Assembly: GCA_934393555.1 (NCBI GenBank)
Contig: CAKRQP010000003.1
Location: 1-64,000, forward strand
Direction: 5' to 3'
Length of the DNA: 64,000 nucleotides
Source: Limivivens sp934393555
GTDB taxonomy: Bacteria > Bacillota > Clostridia > Lachnospirales > Lachnospiraceae
Position numbers and translations under genes: made by a program. The notes under the pieces are model-generated. The model saw only the letters and a list, made by a program, of their open reading frames with translations. It had not been told where the DNA came from and did no database searches. This document shows positions 7,897 through 16,300 of this stretch, one piece after another. Within the stretch, counting starts at the first letter, position 1, and every line of letters begins with the position of its first letter.

Positions 7897-8922
7897 TTAC
7901 TCGACGACTTTGATCCAGCCTTCCGGAGCCTGGATGCGGCCCATCTGGATACCAGTAAGGGTTTCGTAAAGCTTCTGGGTGATCGGACCCATTTTCTCCA
8001 TTCCGCTTGGGAAACAGATCTCTTTGCCGTGGTCGTTGATCTTTCCGACCGGAGAGATCACAGCGGCAGTGCCGCACAGACCGCACTCTGCGAAATCTTT
8101 TACCTCATCGAAGAAGACTTCTCTTTCCTCTACTTCCAGACCGAGGTAATCCTTTGCCACTGTGACAAGGGAACGGCGGGTAATGGAGGGAAGAATGCTG
8201 TCAGACTTCGGAGTAACGACTTTTCCGTCTTTGGTAACGAAGAGGAAGTTGGCACCTCCGGTCTCTTCTACTTTGGTTCTGGTGGCAGCATCGAGATACA
8301 TGTTTTCATCAAAGCCCTGACGATGTGCTTCCATGATGGGGTAAAGGCTCATGGCATAGTTCAGACCGGCTTTGATATGTCCGGTTCCGTGGGGAGCTGC
8401 ACGGTCATAATCGGAGACACGGATGGTGATGGGTTTTGCGCCGCCTTTGAAGTACGGTCCGACCGGAGTGGTGAAGACACGGAACTGATATTCATCAGCC
8501 GGTTTTACACCGATCACGGCGCTGCTTCCGAACATGTAGGGACGGATGTATAAGGTTGCTCCGGAGCCAAAGGGCGGAACATAAGCGGCATTGGCTTTGA
8601 CGGTCTGTACGACTGCGTCAACAAAACGCTCCTTCGGGAATACCGGCATTTCCAGACGACGGCAGGAATCCTCCATACGCGCACCGTTCAGATCCGGGCG
8701 GAAGATAACGATATGGCCATCCTCTGTGGTGTAGGCTTTCATTCCTTCGAAGCAGGTCTGTGCGTACTGAAGAACACCTGCACACTCGCTGATAACGACC
8801 TTGTCATCGGTGGTGAGGGTACCTTCATCCCAGCTTCCGTTTTTATAATTGGAAACAAACCGCTTATCGGTCTCATGATAACCGAAGCCTAAGTTTGCCC
8901 AGTCAATGTTTTTCTTTTCCAT
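7897..8922 (-). CDS. ilvE: Branched-chain amino acid aminotransferase
   Basis: This 341-residue class IV PLP aminotransferase interconverts valine, leucine and isoleucine with their 2-oxo acids. The PLP lysine is in GHIKAGLNYAMS (Lys184), and the family motifs CFEGMKAY (57-64) and EETGGANFLFV are present. Length and ends match the type with long N-termini found in Firmicutes. The ATG at 8922 follows GGAGGAC with good spacing. It stands alone, with its own promoter and a shared terminator at the 3' side. Confidence 0.94.
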   Translation of the reverse strand: MEKKNIDWANLGFGYHETDKRFVSNYKNGSWDEGTLTTDDKVVISECAGVLQYAQTCFEGMKAYTTEDGHIVIFRPDLNGARMEDSCRRLEMPVFPKERFVDAVVQTVKANAAYVPPFGSGATLYIRPYMFGSSAVIGVKPADEYQFRVFTTPVGPYFKGGAKPITIRVSDYDRAAPHGTGHIKAGLNYAMSLYPIMEAHRQGFDENMYLDAATRTKVEETGGANFLFVTKDGKVVTPKSDSILPSITRRSLVTVAKDYLGLEVEEREVFFDEVKDFAECGLCGTAAVISPVGKINDHGKEICFPSGMEKMGPITQKLYETLTGIQMGRIQAPEGWIKVVE

Positions 8923-8966
8923 TGCTTAGTCCTCCTCATATGTAGATATAAAAACGATTGATTTTT

Positions 8967-8995
8967 AGTTTACGCCTGCTTTGATACAGTGTCAA
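8967..8995 (-). promoter_or_regulatory. Promoter of ilvE
   Basis: Minus-strand TTGACA (8995-8990), a 17-nt spacer and TAAACT (8972-8967). A weak (12/15) match to the LacI-type operator lies just downstream at 8947-8961 and may be chance. Confidence 0.7.
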
Positions 8996-8996
8996 G

Positions 8997-10346
8997 CTAA
9001 AGTTTTCCGGTAGTAAGCTTCAGCATGATGCTGGCAGAAAATTCCTGTTCTTTGTACTCGAAAAGAGCAACGCCATGATATTTTTCTGCGGTGGCACGGA
9101 TCGAAGAAAGACCGATGCCATGGCCGTTTTCTCTGGAAGAGAGGATCATGCCGTCACGCTCCTGGATAAAACCGTCGAACCGGTTTGTGAGGAGAATGTA
9201 GAGCTCTCCGGGATCCTCCATATCGATGGAAAGACGGATATAACGGTCGGCGGGCGGGATGGTGAGAGAGCCCTGGATGGCATTTTCCATCAGATTTCCG
9301 AGGATCACGCAGAGATCCACGTCAGATACGGAAAGAGAGGATGGAAGGTCGGCTTCGCAGAGGAAAGGGATCCGTTGCTTGGCGGCAATGTCGCCGTAAT
9401 ACGCCAGGACAGCATTGGCAGCCAGGTGAGAGCAATAGCAGAAACGGGAGGCATCAGAATCTGTAAGCTGCCGGTTGTAATCATTCAGATATTCCAGGAG
9501 CCGGCCGTATTCCTTTTGTTCGGCAAGCGCGGTGATGGTCCGGACGGTATGGCGGAAATCGTGGCGGAGTCTGCTGGTCTGTGTGACATAGGACTGAAGG
9601 CTTGCATACTGGCTTGCCTGCATTTCCAGCAGCTGGTTTTCTTTTTCCATCTCAGCCCGTTCTGTAACTGCATGGGCAGTTATCAGAAAGAGTGCCTGGT
9701 AGAGGAAAAACAGGATCAGGAGCGTTCCTTCAATAAAAAGCGCGACATAAAAAATACGGCCTACATGCATGGTAGAATATTTCCGGGGTACCATATAAAT
9801 ATTGCAGGCAGCGATGATAGCCGGAAAAAGCCAGATGGTCCGCCAGACGGAGCGCTCATGGAAGTGGTCGATGACCCAGGTGAAGCGCCGGGAAAAAAGA
9901 AGGAGAAAGATCCCCATTCCAAGAAAGATCGAAAACCATTGGACAAGGAGTCCGAGACTGGATGGAGTCAGATAATCGCTATCCGGCTTCAGCATGGCTT
10001 CGGTTATATAATTGGCCATCCCGGAGAAGGAAAAAAGTGCAATGGCACAGGTAAACACATAGAACAGCTTCAGCTTGTCTGTCTGGACAAAGCAGAAATA
10101 GAGAAGAAGAGCAATGGCGAAGATAGGAAGCATGGAGGTATAGTGGGATTCCAGCTGGGGATGAAAGCTTTGCCAGGTTCCAAGAAGCAGACAGGTGATC
10201 ACAACGCCGGCAGAGGCTGCTCCGAGAAACAGAGTGGGGGAAAGACGGGTCTTCAGATGCTCTCTGACCGGGAACAGACAGAAGATAGCAGCAGGCAGAA
10301 TGACGCCGTATTCACCGGCAGAAAACAAGATATAATGCCAGTCCAT
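8997..10346 (-). CDS. Sensor histidine kinase, GHKL type with polytopic membrane domain
   Basis: The 449-residue protein has roughly six hydrophobic segments in residues 5-225, then a coiled linker and a cytoplasmic kinase core. The phospho-acceptor is His262 in SRLRHDFRHT, the N-box is LGNLMENAIQGS (about 349-360) and the G-box is GHGIGLSSI. This layout is that of AgrC/ComD-like peptide or small-molecule sensors. The gene begins 2 nt after the response-regulator stop, so the two are one operon. No AgrB or AgrD-like partner is seen nearby, so the ligand is unknown. SD GGAGGAG lies inside the end of the upstream gene. Confidence 0.9.
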   Translation of the reverse strand: MDWHYILFSAGEYGVILPAAIFCLFPVREHLKTRLSPTLFLGAASAGVVITCLLLGTWQSFHPQLESHYTSMLPIFAIALLLYFCFVQTDKLKLFYVFTCAIALFSFSGMANYITEAMLKPDSDYLTPSSLGLLVQWFSIFLGMGIFLLLFSRRFTWVIDHFHERSVWRTIWLFPAIIAACNIYMVPRKYSTMHVGRIFYVALFIEGTLLILFFLYQALFLITAHAVTERAEMEKENQLLEMQASQYASLQSYVTQTSRLRHDFRHTVRTITALAEQKEYGRLLEYLNDYNRQLTDSDASRFCYCSHLAANAVLAYYGDIAAKQRIPFLCEADLPSSLSVSDVDLCVILGNLMENAIQGSLTIPPADRYIRLSIDMEDPGELYILLTNRFDGFIQERDGMILSSRENGHGIGLSSIRATAEKYHGVALFEYKEQEFSASIMLKLTTGKL

Positions 10347-10348
10347 AG

Positions 10349-11080
10349 TCAGCTCCTCCTTCGTAGTTTCTCTTTCCGGCGCCGGAAGCGGTGTTCAATG
10401 AGTGCCTGCTCCAGCTGGGTATGCTTGCGGGTGTTGAGGGGAAAGGTGCGTTTGTCCTTCATCAGGCAGATCAGTCCGTCCATGGATTCCACATAGTCCA
10501 GATTGATGAGGACGCCCCGGTTGATGGTCAGAAAACGACCGTCTTTTTCGAGGAGCTTCTCAAGCTGGGAAAAGGACATGCGGCAGCGGTATTCTTCCTT
10601 TGTATAGACCATGCAGTAGTTGGAACTGGCCAGAACATAACGGATATCAGAATAAAAGATAGGAACGTTCTGCTTCCGGACGGGAAGTTCCAGATATTCT
10701 TCTTTTTCCGGAAGAAAAGCCAGCGCATCCAGGATCGTTTTTCTCAGCCGCTCGTTGTCGATGGGCTTGATCAGATAGTCAAAGGCATGGCAGTGAAAGG
10801 CATCCGGCATATGCTCCGGACTGCTGGTAAGAAAGATCAGGATCACCTGGCTGTCATATTCGCGAAGCTTTGAGGCGGTCTCAATGCCTCCGGGCGGTCC
10901 CATATAGATGTCCATGAAGACCAGGCTGTAACGCCTGTCTTTCAGGGTATCCAGAAAAACGGAGCTTTCATGAAAGACAGAAACGGAGAAGTTCAGATGG
11001 TGTTCTTCCGACCATTCAGTCAGAAAAGTGGTCAGTCGTTCCGTATCTTGTAAATCATCATCTATAATAGCAATGTTCAA
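10349..11080 (-). CDS. LytTR-family response regulator
   Basis: The best start is TTG at 11080-11078, behind GAGGTG with about 6-nt spacing; the protein then begins MNIAIIDDD and has 243 residues. In-frame codons further upstream give an extension that does not look like receiver sequence. The receiver domain occupies about 1-120, with the acidic pocket DDD (7-9) and phospho-Asp57 (VFMDIYMG). The LytTR DNA-binding domain follows (IRYVLASSNYCMVYTKE through RGVLINLDYV). It pairs with the kinase gene directly downstream. LytTR proteins bind imperfect direct repeats about two helical turns apart; such a repeat sits at 11153-11183. Confidence 0.92.
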   Translation of the reverse strand: MNIAIIDDDLQDTERLTTFLTEWSEEHHLNFSVSVFHESSVFLDTLKDRRYSLVFMDIYMGPPGGIETASKLREYDSQVILIFLTSSPEHMPDAFHCHAFDYLIKPIDNERLRKTILDALAFLPEKEEYLELPVRKQNVPIFYSDIRYVLASSNYCMVYTKEEYRCRMSFSQLEKLLEKDGRFLTINRGVLINLDYVESMDGLICLMKDKRTFPLNTRKHTQLEQALIEHRFRRRKEKLRRRS

Positions 11081-11111
11081 ATGGATCACCTCGTTTGGTA
11101 TTTTTTCTTTC

Positions 11112-11140
11112 ATTATACTAGAAATAAAATCTGTTTTCCA
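11112..11140 (-). promoter_or_regulatory. Promoter of the LytTR/kinase operon
   Basis: Minus-strand TGGAAA (11140-11135), a 17-nt spacer and a perfect TATAAT (11117-11112). Confidence 0.6.
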
Positions 11141-11152
11141 GAAAAACACCGG

Positions 11153-11183
11153 ACATTCATCCCATAAATTTTACGTTCATCCC
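11153..11183. promoter_or_regulatory. Direct repeat fitting a LytTR operator
   Basis: ACATTCATCCC (11153-11163) and ACGTTCATCCC (11173-11183) differ at one base and have a 20-bp period. The promoter-proximal copy ends 7 nt before the -35 box of the secreted-protein gene. The repeat also lies 12 nt upstream of the -35 of the regulator operon. Confidence 0.65.
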
Positions 11184-11190
11184 TGTGCTG

Positions 11191-11219
11191 TTGATTTTTT
11201 TTGAAAATTCAGATAAAGT
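11191..11219 (+). promoter_or_regulatory. Promoter of the secreted acidic protein gene
   Basis: TTGATT (11191-11196), a 17-nt spacer and TAAAGT (11214-11219), directly downstream of the direct repeat. Confidence 0.6.
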
Positions 11220-11249
11220 AGAAAAAAAAGATGCAAAGGAGAAAATATT

Positions 11250-11999
11250 ATGAAGAAAAAAATGTTGGCACTCATTTTGGCAGCAACCATGGCTTTTCCG
11301 GTAGCTGCATTTGCAGATGATGCAGAGGAAGAAACTGTAGCAGAAACAACAGCAGAGACAGCAGCAGAAGAAGAAACAGAAGATGCCAGTACGATCCTGG
11401 TGATGCAGGGAAGCGATGAGAACAATATCGTATGGACCATTGCTATCAATACGGAGAATGCGAAAGGCTGTGTTTCTCTGACTCCGGCAGATGGGGAGAC
11501 CACTTATGTGACCGGTCCCATCACCTTTGATGAAGGAAGCTTTACCATTGCAGACGAGGAAGACGGACAGGATTATGTTTTCGGATATGAGGATATTTCT
11601 GAGACAGAGACCATTCTTACCTATGAGCCTACCGGAAGTGAAGTGAAGCTGACCTATGTAGATCAGACTGCTCTGGCAGATGCGAATGTAGACGATTATA
11701 TGATCTATGCGGGGATGGATGAGGAAGGCAACCAGCTGACCTTCGTTTTTGACACGGAAAACACAGCACTGGCGATCAACCAGAAAAAACCGGACGGAAC
11801 CAGCGAAACTCTGGCAGGTACCTTTGAAGAGACCGAGGGAGAAGACAGCACGACGCTTCATTTTACCAGCGAGGCAGGTGCAGAGTCTGACATCGTTCTG
11901 GCTCCTGTAGACGGTTCTGTAAAAGAACTGGACATCACAGTAGAAGGTGAGACTCTTCGCGTATCCATGGTAGATACCGCTGTTCTTCAGGCAGAGTAA
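11250..11999 (+). CDS. Secreted acidic protein of unknown function
   Basis: The 249-residue product starts with a clear signal peptide (KKK, a hydrophobic core, likely cleavage after AFA near residue 22). A Thr/Glu/Ala-rich linker follows (about 24-47), then a beta-rich acidic domain rich in Thr, Gly, Asp and Glu with no motif I recognise. No sortase signal or lipobox was seen, so it is probably released. It is transcribed away from the LytTR/kinase pair and has the LytTR-like repeat next to its promoter, which makes it the best candidate target of that system. SD AAGGAG. Confidence 0.75.
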   Translation: MKKKMLALILAATMAFPVAAFADDAEEETVAETTAETAAEEETEDASTILVMQGSDENNIVWTIAINTENAKGCVSLTPADGETTYVTGPITFDEGSFTIADEEDGQDYVFGYEDISETETILTYEPTGSEVKLTYVDQTALADANVDDYMIYAGMDEEGNQLTFVFDTENTALAINQKKPDGTSETLAGTFEETEGEDSTTLHFTSEAGAESDIVLAPVDGSVKELDITVEGETLRVSMVDTAVLQAE

Positions 12000-12024
12000 A
12001 AATAAAAGACAAGAAACGATCATG

Positions 12025-12053
12025 GCCGGGCTGAAAAAGCCCGGCTGTTTTTG
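12025..12053 (+). terminator. Terminator of the secreted acidic protein gene
   Basis: Stem GCCGGGC/GCCCGGC (12025-12031 / 12039-12045) followed by a T-rich run. The next promoter begins immediately after it at 12054. Confidence 0.85.
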
Positions 12054-12082
12054 TTGCAATCTGGGGGAAGAACGATTAAAAT
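12054..12082 (+). promoter_or_regulatory. Promoter of the structured RNA upstream of ispG
   Basis: TTGCAA (12054-12059), a 17-nt spacer and TAAAAT (12077-12082); the predicted start is near 12089. Confidence 0.7.
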
Positions 12083-12088
12083 ATAGAT

Positions 12089-12247
12089 AAAAAGTCTGGA
12101 CAGCGGCTGTGGAGCTGGGCAAGCTTGCTTGCACAGATTTACAGACATTGGACGGGCAAACCAGTATGAGCAAGTAGGCCGAAAGGTCGGATTGCGAATA
12201 CTGGTGGGGATTGTGAGAGCGCAAAGCGCGGAACAATCCACTTTTTA
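12089..12247 (+). ncRNA. Structured leader RNA or small RNA upstream of ispG, with its own terminator
   Basis: About 158 nt between a good promoter and a terminator-like hairpin, with no reading frame. Helices I can pair: 12094-12098/12142-12146 closing an arm that contains 12107-12110/12133-12136 and GCAAG/CTTGC; 12161-12167/12198-12204 (7 bp, perfect) enclosing GCAA/TTGC (12170-12173/12192-12195) and a GGCC-GAAA-GGUC tetraloop hairpin (12177-12188); and 12208-12214/12233-12239 with an inner GCGC/GCGC, followed by CTTTTT. The last hairpin can act as terminator just before the ispG ribosome site, so this is either an attenuating riboswitch-like leader or an independent sRNA. It lacks the conserved cores I know for T-box, SAM-I, TPP, cobalamin, glycine and c-di-GMP-I RNAs. 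Confidence 0.65.
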
Positions 12248-12265
12248 TTAGAAAGGATGAATCAA

Positions 12266-13327
12266 ATGTATCGTGACCATACAAAAGTGATCCATATCGG
12301 AGACCGGGTCATCGGTGGGGGAAATCCCATCCTGATCCAGTCCATGACGAATACAAAGACAGAGGACGTGGCAGCTACCGTGGAGCAGATCCAGAGGCTG
12401 ACGGCAGCGGGCTGTGACATCATCCGCTGTGCCGTTCCAACACAGGAGGCTGCTGCTGCCATCCGCGAGATCAAAAAGGAGATCAGCATCCCTCTGGTGG
12501 CAGATATCCATTTTGATTATCGTCTGGCGATTGCTGCCATGGAAAACGGGGCAGACAAGATCCGTATCAATCCGGGAAATATCGGCAGCAGAGAGCGTCT
12601 GAATGCTGTGGTGCAGACTGCGAAGGAGCGGAATATTCCCATCCGCGTCGGCGTCAACAGTGGTTCTCTGGAAAAAGACCTGGTAGAGAAATATCATGGT
12701 GTTACGGCAGAAGGGATCGTGGAGAGTGCGCTGGATAAAGTGCACATGATCGAGGAAGAGGGCTATGACAATCTCGTGATCAGCATCAAATCCTCGGACG
12801 TGCTCATGTGTGCCAGAGCGCATGAACTCATTGCATCAAAAACGGTCTATCCGCTTCATGTGGGCATTACGGAGGCAGGAACGCTTCTGTCCGGTAATAT
12901 CAAGTCTGCGGTAGGTCTGGGCATGATCCTTTCGCAGGGGATCGGTGATACCATCCGTGTCTCCCTCACCGGTGATCCTCTGGAGGAAGTGAAATCGGCC
13001 AAGCTCATTCTCCGTACACTCGGTCTTCGAAAGGGCGGCATCGAGGTGGTTTCCTGTCCTACCTGCGGCCGTACCCGTATCGATCTGATCGGCCTGGCAA
13101 ATCAGGTGGAAAATATGGTGGAGGACATTCCGCTGGATATCAAGGTAGCCGTTATGGGCTGTGTGGTAAACGGTCCGGGTGAGGCAAAGGAGGCGGATAT
13201 CGGAATTGCCGGAGGCGTAGGAGAAGGCCTTCTGATCAAAAAAGGAGAGGTTGTCCGCAAAGTGCCGGAGGCAGAGCTTCTGTCCGTACTCCGTGAAGAA
13301 CTTCTTCACTGGAACGACGAGAAGTGA
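12266..13327 (+). CDS. ispG: 4-hydroxy-3-methylbut-2-enyl diphosphate synthase (IspG/GcpE)
   Basis: IspG converts methylerythritol cyclodiphosphate to HMBPP in the MEP isoprenoid pathway, using a 4Fe-4S cluster. The protein has the N-terminal TIM-barrel opening (GGGNPILIQSMTNT) and C-terminal cluster cysteines in SCPTCGRTRIDL and VMGCVVNGPGEAKEAD. An earlier in-frame ATG at 12257 abuts the AAAGG ribosome site; the ATG at 12266 has normal 9-nt spacing and was chosen (353 residues). The operon runs on into polC. Dxs and the prenyl synthase are encoded at 40.4-43.3 kb. Confidence 0.95.
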   Translation: MYRDHTKVIHIGDRVIGGGNPILIQSMTNTKTEDVAATVEQIQRLTAAGCDIIRCAVPTQEAAAAIREIKKEISIPLVADIHFDYRLAIAAMENGADKIRINPGNIGSRERLNAVVQTAKERNIPIRVGVNSGSLEKDLVEKYHGVTAEGIVESALDKVHMIEEEGYDNLVISIKSSDVLMCARAHELIASKTVYPLHVGITEAGTLLSGNIKSAVGLGMILSQGIGDTIRVSLTGDPLEEVKSAKLILRTLGLRKGGIEVVSCPTCGRTRIDLIGLANQVENMVEDIPLDIKVAVMGCVVNGPGEAKEADIGIAGGVGEGLLIKKGEVVRKVPEAELLSVLREELLHWNDEK

Positions 13328-13335
13328 GGGAAAGC

Positions 13336-16300
13336 ATGGAAAAACCTTTTTTTGACGTGTTTCCCACGCTGGAGATGAATGCAGAGCTGAAGAATCTTTT
13401 TTTGGTCACGAAGGTCACACGGGTGGCGATGACCAGGACAAGGGATTTTCTCAAGGTCTATCTTTCCAGTGAAAAACTGATCCGGAAAAAGGATATCTAT
13501 CAGGTGGAAAATACCATACGGGAGCAGCTTTTTTCCGGTGTGCCGATGACGGTAAAGATCATCGAAAAATTTTCCCTGTCCCGCCAGTATACGCCGGAAA
13601 AACTCATGGATGTCTATAAGGACAGCATTCTTCTGGAGCTGAAGGAGTACAGTATTTTTGAATTCAACCTGTTCCGGAAGGCAGACTGTGTTTTTGAAAA
13701 CGAGGATACGCTGCATCTGACGCTGGAGGAAACGGTGATTTCCGAGGGAAAAGGAGAAGAGCTGATCCGGATCCTGGAAAAAATCTTTACCGAGCGCTGC
13801 GGGATGTCCCTGAAGATCCATGTCGATTATAAAGAGGCAGTGGAAAGCAAGGCACGAAGGAACGGGGAACTGAAGATCCAGCAGGAAGTGGAAGCGATCT
13901 TAAACCGTCTTCCAAGGGCAGCAGGCGGGGAAGAGCAGAGTTTTTCCGGGAGCAAACCGGAAAAAGCAGCGGCAGCAGAGAGCAGCAGCCCGAAGGAGGC
14001 GGTATCCAAAGATGCGCCCAGAGAGAATGGAGGCTTCAGCAAGGGTGGCTTCAAGGGCAAAGGACGTTTTGGCGGAGGAGACTTCAACCGTCCGGTGCGC
14101 CGTTCCGACAATCCGGATGTGGTTTATGGAAGAGATATCGAGGAGGAAGCCATTCCGATCGACCAGATCCAGGGAGAAATGGGTGAGGTGGTCATTCATG
14201 GACAGCTCATCAATCTGGAAACCCGTGATATCCGGAATGAAAAGAGTATTCTGATCTTCGAGGTGACGGATTTTACAGACACCATTATGATGAAAATGTT
14301 TGCCAGGACCGCTCAGGTTCCGGAGATCCTGGAGGGGATCCAGAAGGGCAGGTTTTATAAGATCAAAGGGGTCACCACGATCGACAAATTTGACAGCCAG
14401 CTGACCATCGGTTCTATCGTGGGCATGAAGAAGATTCCGGATTTCCGCCCTGTCCGCATGGATAACAGTCCGGAAAAGCGGGTAGAACTCCACTGCCATA
14501 CGAAAATGAGTGATATGGACGGAGTGTCCGATGTGGAGGATATCGTGAAAAGGGCTTATGCCTGGGGGCAGCCGGCCATTGCCATAACCGATCATGGCGT
14601 GGTACAGTCCTTCCCGGCGGCAAACCATACGCTGGACAGCATTGATGATGCCTACCGGAAGCAGTATCAGAAAGAGCACCCGGATGTGAACAAGGATGAA
14701 CTGAAGAAGCTTGTAAGCCCCTTTAAGATCATTTACGGCGTGGAGGCTTATCTTCTGGATGACCTTCGGAAACCGGTGGAAAATCCGCAGGGTCAGAGTC
14801 TGGACAGTACGTATGTGGTTTTTGACCTGGAGACGACCGGCTTCAGTCCGGTGGAGAACCGGATCATCGAGATCGGTGCCGTGAAGGTGGAAAACGGCAG
14901 GATCACAGAGAAGTTCAGCACCTTTGTCAACCCGGAGGTGCCTATTCCTTTCCGGATCGAGGAACTGACCGGTATCAGTGACAATATGGTACTGGATGCA
15001 CCTGTCATCGAAAAAGTCCTGCCGGAATTTCTGCAGTTCTGCGAAGGGGCGGTGATGGTGGCGCATAATGCCTCCTTTGATATGAGCTTTATTGAGGAAA
15101 ACTGCAGAAGACAGGGGCTGGGAAGAGAGTTTACCAGTGTGGATACTGTAGAACTGGCCCGTTTTCTCCTGCCGAACCTTCATAACGCCAAGCTGGATAC
15201 GGTGGCAAAGGCACTGAACATCTCTCTGGAAAATCATCACCGGGCAGTGGATGATGCGGGCTGTACGGCAGAGATCTTCGTAAAATTCCTGCAGATGCTG
15301 AGAGAGCGGGACGCTTCAGATCTGAATGCAGTAAACCGTCTTTGCAAGCCTTCTGTGGATCAGATCAAGAGGCTCCGGTCCCATCATGCCATCATTCTGG
15401 CACTGAACGATACCGGCCGGACAAATCTTTACCGGCTCGTTTCCATGGCTCATCTGAAATATTTCAGCGTGGGAAAATCCAGCCGTCCCTGTATTCCGAA
15501 GAGTGAATACATCAAACACCGGGAAGGTCTTCTCATCGGTTCGGCCTGTGAAGCAGGAGAGTTGTACGAAGCCGTCCGGGAAAAACGGCCGGAAAAAGAG
15601 ATCATCCGTCTGGTGAATTTTTATGATTATCTGGAGATCCAGCCTCTTGGAAACAACCGCTTCATGATCGGAAATGAAAAGCTGGGGATCAAGGATGAAA
15701 AAGATCTGATTGAGATCAATAAAAGGATCGTCCGGCTGGGAGAACAGTTCCAGAAGCCTGTTGTCGCTACCTGTGATGTCCATTTTCTGAATCCCGAGGA
15801 TGAGGTTTACCGGCGGATCATCATGGCAAGCCGGGGCTTTTCCGATGCGGATAACCAGGCACCTCTGTATCTTCGGACAACGGAGGAAATGCTGGCGGAA
15901 TTCTGGTATCTGGGCAGTGAGAAAGCGGAAGAGGTGGTCATCACCAACACGAAGAAGATCGCCGATATGGTGGAACGGATCGCTCCGGTACGGCCGGATA
16001 AGTGTCCGCCGGTGATCCCGGATTCAGACAAGACGCTTCGTGAGATCTGCTATAACAGCGCCCATGCCATGTACGGGCCGGAGCTTCCGAAGGTCGTTAC
16101 CGAGCGCCTGGAGAGAGAGCTGAACTCGATCATTTCCAATGGCTTCGCCGTGATGTATATCATTGCGCAGAAACTGGTATGGAAATCAAACGATGACGGT
16201 TATCTGGTGGGTTCCCGAGGTTCGGTTGGTTCTTCTTTTGTAGCAACCATGGCAGGAATCACGGAGGTCAATCCTCTGAGCCCTCATTATTACTGTGAGG

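Noticed and set aside
9075..10496. A 473-codon plus-strand open frame opposite the histidine kinase
   Set aside because: Low-complexity product, no start context, and the kinase frame has clear motifs.
12089..12247. c-di-GMP-I or T-box riboswitch upstream of ispG
   Set aside because: A GGGCAAACC stretch recalls c-di-GMP-I RNAs, but the other conserved receptor segments are absent; no T-box sequence (GGUGG..ACCGCG type) is present.
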